Shown: positions 58,154 to 60,979 of the stretch, piece by piece
Numbering within the stretch: the first letter of the stretch is position 1
Layout of the letters: each line of letters begins with the position of its first letter
DNA from: a virus
Virus record (IMG/VR): IMGVR_UViG_3300042521_003026
Coordinates: 1 to 60,979 of that record
Length of the DNA: 60,979 nucleotides
Strand: one strand, 5' to 3'
The notes under the pieces: generated by a model
Databases searched by the model: none
The model's input: the letters and a program-made list of their open reading frames with translations, nothing else
Told to the model about the DNA's origin: nothing
Position numbers and translations under genes: made by a program

Positions 58154-58428
58154 CAGAATAATTTTTTTGAATTCTTTTTTGTTTTGGTTCTAATTAGATT
58201 TAATTGAATGGCTTCTTGTTTTAATGAGAAGCTAATGTTTGGTGTGATTAGTTTTTTGATCACGGTATGATCGACATCATATTCATTGGTAAATTCCATA
58301 ATAGCCTCAAGATATGTCAAGCCGGTTTGAACCTTAGCTTCGACCATCATCGAAAACTTCTCTGGCGTTAATATTTTAACTTGATTTGTGGCCGTATCTA
58401 AACACTCCATTTGCTTTTTTCTCGCCAT
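58153..58428 (-). CDS. 33: Late transcription coactivator gp33-like
   Basis: 91 residues from the ATG at 58428 (MARKKQMECLDTATNQVK); the frame is open to 58482. TGLTYLEAIMEFTNEYDVDH and SLKQEAIQLNLIRTK resemble gp33, which links gp55-RNA polymerase to the sliding clamp for late promoters. The gene order 33-59-32 is that of T4. The short length makes it less certain than gp32. Confidence 0.78.
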   Translation of the reverse strand: MARKKQMECLDTATNQVKILTPEKFSMMVEAKVQTGLTYLEAIMEFTNEYDVDHTVIKKLITPNISFSLKQEAIQLNLIRTKTKKNSKKLF

Positions 58429-58453
58429 CAGAATTTGTCCATAGTCAAATATT

Positions 58454-58482
58454 ATACTAAACCGTATCGAGAAAAAAGTCAA
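58454..58482 (-). promoter_or_regulatory. Sigma70-like promoter
   Basis: TTGACT, 17-base spacer, TAGTAT on the minus strand, 26 bases before the ATG of the gp33-like gene. It would drive gp33-gp59-gp32. Confidence 0.6.
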
Positions 58483-58510
58483 ATAAAATGTTCATTATTT
58501 TTTAAATATG

Positions 58511-58669
58511 TTACTTTTTGAACATATTTTTTGCTACCGTCTTATAATGCTCTTTGATCTTTGCTACGATCTTTTCGGCCATAACCTTCTTGAAAGATTC
58601 TTCGGCTTTTACGGCATCATTATTTTTGACGGACTTTAATAATTCTTTTAGTGCATCTTTACTCGACAT
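58511..58669 (-). CDS. Small helical protein, 52 aa, prohead-core-like
   Basis: From the ATG at 58669: MSSKDALKELLKSVKNNDAV, then KAEESFKKVMAEKIVAKIKE and a basic end. The pattern xxFxxVMAEKIxxKI recurs in small head/core proteins of marine T4-like phages, which suggests a gp67/68-type role. Evidence is pattern only. Confidence 0.6.
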   Translation of the reverse strand: MSSKDALKELLKSVKNNDAVKAEESFKKVMAEKIVAKIKEHYKTVAKNMFKK

Positions 58670-58671
58670 GT

Positions 58672-59244
58672 TTAGCTTCCTATAAATTGAGCATTTATGT
58701 TGTGGTATATATATTCAATCTTTTTATGTAAATCATCCACACTCGAATCATTATTTATAATGTGATTCCATTCGCCGAAATCGGATAAAGCCAATTCGGA
58801 TTCATTTTGTGCTCCAGGTAGCGGCGCATCATCTAGTTCTGGTCTATCTATTCTTATAGTAACTATTCTTGCATTACAATCTTCAAGTGACTTTTTGGTG
58901 TAATAATATTCGTTTGGATATCTAAAATCTGTTATTACAACTTTATTGAGCCCTGAATTTTTGACTTCTTCACAAACCTGTCTAACCCAAATATGTGGAT
59001 CTCTATTTCTTTGCTCTCTGCCAAAATCTTGCAATATTTGTCTAGGCGTAAGATTGTATCTTGTATCAACCACGGATTTAAGTTCTGTGCTCAACTGTTC
59101 CCAAGACATATTGTACAATTTGCCAACGTGGTGTCTAAGCGCATCGGCAAATGCAAATCTCTTAAATCCGTGCTTCTCTATCAAATGTAATGCAGCAGTA
59201 TCTTTGCCACGATACATTCTGTGACCAAACATAATCACCAACAT
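58672..59244 (-). CDS. Deoxynucleoside monophosphate kinase (T4 gp1-like)
   Basis: 190 residues from the ATG at 59244 (MLVIMFGHRMYRGKDTAAL), which has the family P-loop GxxxxGKDT. Later: FAFADALRHHVGKLY, TPRQILQDFGREQRN, VITDFRYPNEYYY and IRIDRP. It phosphorylates dNMPs (dGMP, dTMP or modified dCMP in T4). It overlaps no other gene. Confidence 0.92.
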   Translation of the reverse strand: MLVIMFGHRMYRGKDTAALHLIEKHGFKRFAFADALRHHVGKLYNMSWEQLSTELKSVVDTRYNLTPRQILQDFGREQRNRDPHIWVRQVCEEVKNSGLNKVVITDFRYPNEYYYTKKSLEDCNARIVTIRIDRPELDDAPLPGAQNESELALSDFGEWNHIINNDSSVDDLHKKIEYIYHNINAQFIGS

Positions 59245-59275
59245 AATAAACTCCAATATGATAAATGACAGGTGA

Positions 59276-60073
59276 TTATAATACACCTAGTCGCATTTTT
59301 GCAAGTAAATATTTCTTTACAAAGCCTGATCTTACGATATCATCTATTGTAAATTTTACACAACCAAACTCTTCCATATCATGTACAATAGATATCAGTT
59401 CATTAATACCAGTTTCCATCTTTTTATGCATTTGCAAATCATTTTGTGCAGTGTCACCACATAATATCAATCTTGTGTTTTTACCAACTCGTGTCAACAG
59501 AGAATCTATTTCATGAAATGTACAGTTTTGTGCTTCATCTAATATTATGATTGCATCGTCTATGTTTAAACCTCTTATGTAAGAAGTTGACATAAACTCA
59601 TAATATCCCTTTGTTTTCAGTATATCGTAGGTGTCGGCTCTTAGTGTCATGTGTTTAAAAATATCTCTATATGGCATTTCATACAGAGCCATTTTTTCTG
59701 CTAATGAACCAGGAAGAAATCCCTGATCTCTAGTAGTAACGGCACTTCTGACGATATAAATTTTGTTCACGGTTCCAGCTTTTAATTCTTTTAGTGCAAA
59801 ATAAATTGCCAAAAAAGTTTTACCGGACCCTGCGGCACCAAATAATAACAAATTTTTATCATTTGACCAATGTTCAAATGCTAATTTTTGATTTTCTGTT
59901 ATTGGCTCTATGAACTTTAAATCGTACATGCGCCTCAATAATTTTTTTTGTCGTCTTCTCTTATCTTCTATTTTAATTGATCTATCTTCAATTTCAGCAT
60001 TTTCAATATTTTCAAATTCAGATAAATCAATATCTTCTAGGTTGTACTTTAGGTAGTTATTATCGTTTTTCAT
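59276..60073 (-). CDS. phoH: PhoH-like P-loop NTPase
   Basis: 265 residues. Acidic N-terminus, then a basic stretch; Walker A LLFGAAGSGKTFLA, RSAVTTRDQGFLPGS, AIIILDEAQN (Walker B) and RLILCGDTAQND are the PhoH family motifs. Common in marine phages, with unclear function (possible RNA helicase/nuclease partner). Confidence 0.95.
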   Translation of the reverse strand: MKNDNNYLKYNLEDIDLSEFENIENAEIEDRSIKIEDKRRRQKKLLRRMYDLKFIEPITENQKLAFEHWSNDKNLLLFGAAGSGKTFLAIYFALKELKAGTVNKIYIVRSAVTTRDQGFLPGSLAEKMALYEMPYRDIFKHMTLRADTYDILKTKGYYEFMSTSYIRGLNIDDAIIILDEAQNCTFHEIDSLLTRVGKNTRLILCGDTAQNDLQMHKKMETGINELISIVHDMEEFGCVKFTIDDIVRSGFVKKYLLAKMRLGVL

Positions 60074-60328
60074 TTATACTTGAATGTTTGCCTTTGGACC
60101 TAGCCTCTTCTTCATTTCCTGCATTCTTTCAGTAAATGCTCCATGAGGCTTTTTTACACCGATACGAATTGGATCTGCTATTAGTGGCGAACCCACGATA
60201 AGCAGTATTGATTGTTCTGTGTTACATTGAGGGCAAGGAGACAAAGTAGGTAGATTGCGGTCATCGATTTTTAAAACCTCCTCGAAAGTGTGTAGGCATT
60301 GTTGACATTGATAATCGTATGTTGGCAT
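60074..60328 (-). CDS. FmdB-like zinc ribbon, 84 aa
   Basis: Start at 60328 (MPTYDYQCQQCLHTFEEV); longer frame to 60343. CQQC and CPQC form a zinc site. Basic C-terminal half (RIGVKKPHGAFTERMQEMKK). Shares its opening with the gene at 41935. Stop adjoins the PhoH start, so they are co-translated. Confidence 0.88.
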   Translation of the reverse strand: MPTYDYQCQQCLHTFEEVLKIDDRNLPTLSPCPQCNTEQSILLIVGSPLIADPIRIGVKKPHGAFTERMQEMKKRLGPKANIQV

Positions 60329-60344
60329 ACAATGTATCTCCATT

Positions 60345-60352
60345 TATTTATT
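60345..60352 (-). promoter_or_regulatory. Late promoter octamer AATAAATA (weak)
   Basis: Minus strand, 16 bases before the ATG at 60328; a very short leader would result. One base off the T4 consensus. Confidence 0.35.
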
Positions 60353-60433
60353 AAAATTCGAGACTTTCATTTCAACTTTTTTTCTTAATAGTATTAAATA
60401 CTATTCTTGTAAACTTAATTTAACTATAACACA

Positions 60434-60979
60434 CTATTGATTTCTAATCAAGTGTAGTTGTTGTTTATATAAATTTATTTGTTCTTGTGAAGTCGTATAA
60501 TACTTAGGTTCGCAAAGATTCCATACTAAACCTTTATGATTATGCTTTAATAATTGAGGGTCAAGTTTATGTTGAAAATAATGTTGCAATTCATGTCTAT
60601 ACACCTTTGCTATATCATAATTTTCCACAAGAAATATTGTTTCGGTTTCAGGATGATATAATCCTACTATGGATAAGAAGCCCATATTACCGATTCTTAT
60701 CGGACTAAAATTCATGTAATTTTCTTCACTGAAGAATACATCAGGTGAGCCATGTGGAAGCACAAAACATCTAGGTGGTGTTGAAACACTATCCGGTAAT
60801 GTTTTGTTGTATTCCGATACAAATGCTAAATTTGAACAAGATTTGGCCTTATCAAATTGCTGCATTTCATTTATGTACTCAGCACATGGTCTAACTTCCG
60901 ACCATCTAGTTTTACTGAAAATTTCGTGTATGACAGGATTTCTTTTTATAGCGTCTGTTGCAACTCCAGAATTGGGCAA
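60434..60979 (-). CDS. Metallopeptidase-like protein, partial (5' end outside window)
   Basis: The frame is open to the window edge, so the N-terminus is missing. At least 181 residues. VYRHELQHYFQHK contains an HExxH (HELQH) zinc-binding helix, preceded by FLVENYDIAK. The rest includes CFVLPHGSPDVFFSE. It could be a virion or host-directed protease; no family assigned. Confidence 0.65.
   Translation of the reverse strand: MPNSGVATDAIKRNPVIHEIFSKTRWSEVRPCAEYINEMQQFDKAKSCSNLAFVSEYNKTLPDSVSTPPRCFVLPHGSPDVFFSEENYMNFSPIRIGNMGFLSIVGLYHPETETIFLVENYDIAKVYRHELQHYFQHKLDPQLLKHNHKGLVWNLCEPKYYTTSQEQINLYKQQLHLIRNQ

Overview
This window looks like part of the genome of a large, AT-rich, tailed bacteriophage of the T4 superfamily (a contractile-tailed myovirus). 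The evidence is a set of recognisable T4-type proteins: baseplate wedge gp6, gp25 and gp53, hub/needle gp5 and a gp27-like protein, tube cap gp48, a gp54-like tube initiator, a PF12322 (gp26-type) baseplate protein, head-completion nuclease gp4, and the replication/late-transcription block gp33-gp59-gp32 in the T4 order. T4-type late promoter octamers (NATAAATA) lie upstream of many virion genes. The host cannot be named from the sequence. The phage promoters that match the bacterial sigma70 consensus, and the signal peptides, fit a Gram-negative host (inference).

Layout. 1-5.1 kb (minus): gp6, gp25, a small membrane protein, gp5. 5.1-9 kb (minus): small unknown genes and a uracil-DNA glycosylase. 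9-13.6 kb: a secreted protein of unknown fold, two plus-strand virion proteins, tRNA-Thr and a secreted trypsin-like protease. 13.6-20 kb (minus): an AAA+ (MoxR/CobS-like), vWA and HExxH metalloprotease-like gene trio, a metallophosphoesterase and a lysine 6-aminotransferase-like enzyme. 20-34 kb (minus): a dense early region of about 35 small, mostly unknown genes. Many units start from near-identical sigma70 promoter cassettes, and one tRNA-Asn lies here. 34-38 kb: a mixed-strand island of four proteins whose N-termini resemble the T4 capsid-targeting (internal-protein) leader, namely an ADP-ribosyltransferase-like protein, a J-domain protein, a P-loop kinase and one unknown. A PD-(D/E)XK nuclease-like gene lies beside them. 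38-47.5 kb (minus): small genes plus an RNA ligase, two zinc-ribbon/phosphoesterase genes, an Hsp20 and a DUF1937-like protein. 47.6-56.2 kb: two divergent tail/baseplate operons with a probable -1 frameshift and a lytic transglycosylase. 56.2-61 kb (minus): gp32-gp59-gp33, a small core-like protein, dNMP kinase, PhoH, an FmdB-like zinc ribbon and a partial metallopeptidase-like gene.

How it fits together (inference). The 20-34 kb genes are probably switched on first by host RNA polymerase at the cassette promoters. The gp33 gene and the late octamers then drive baseplate, tail and packaged-protein genes. gp5 has no lysozyme domain, so the transglycosylase in the large tail protein probably replaces that activity. 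The most interesting system is the 34-38 kb island of putative capsid-packaged effectors, followed by the phage-borne lysine aminotransferase and the AAA+/vWA/HExxH trio.
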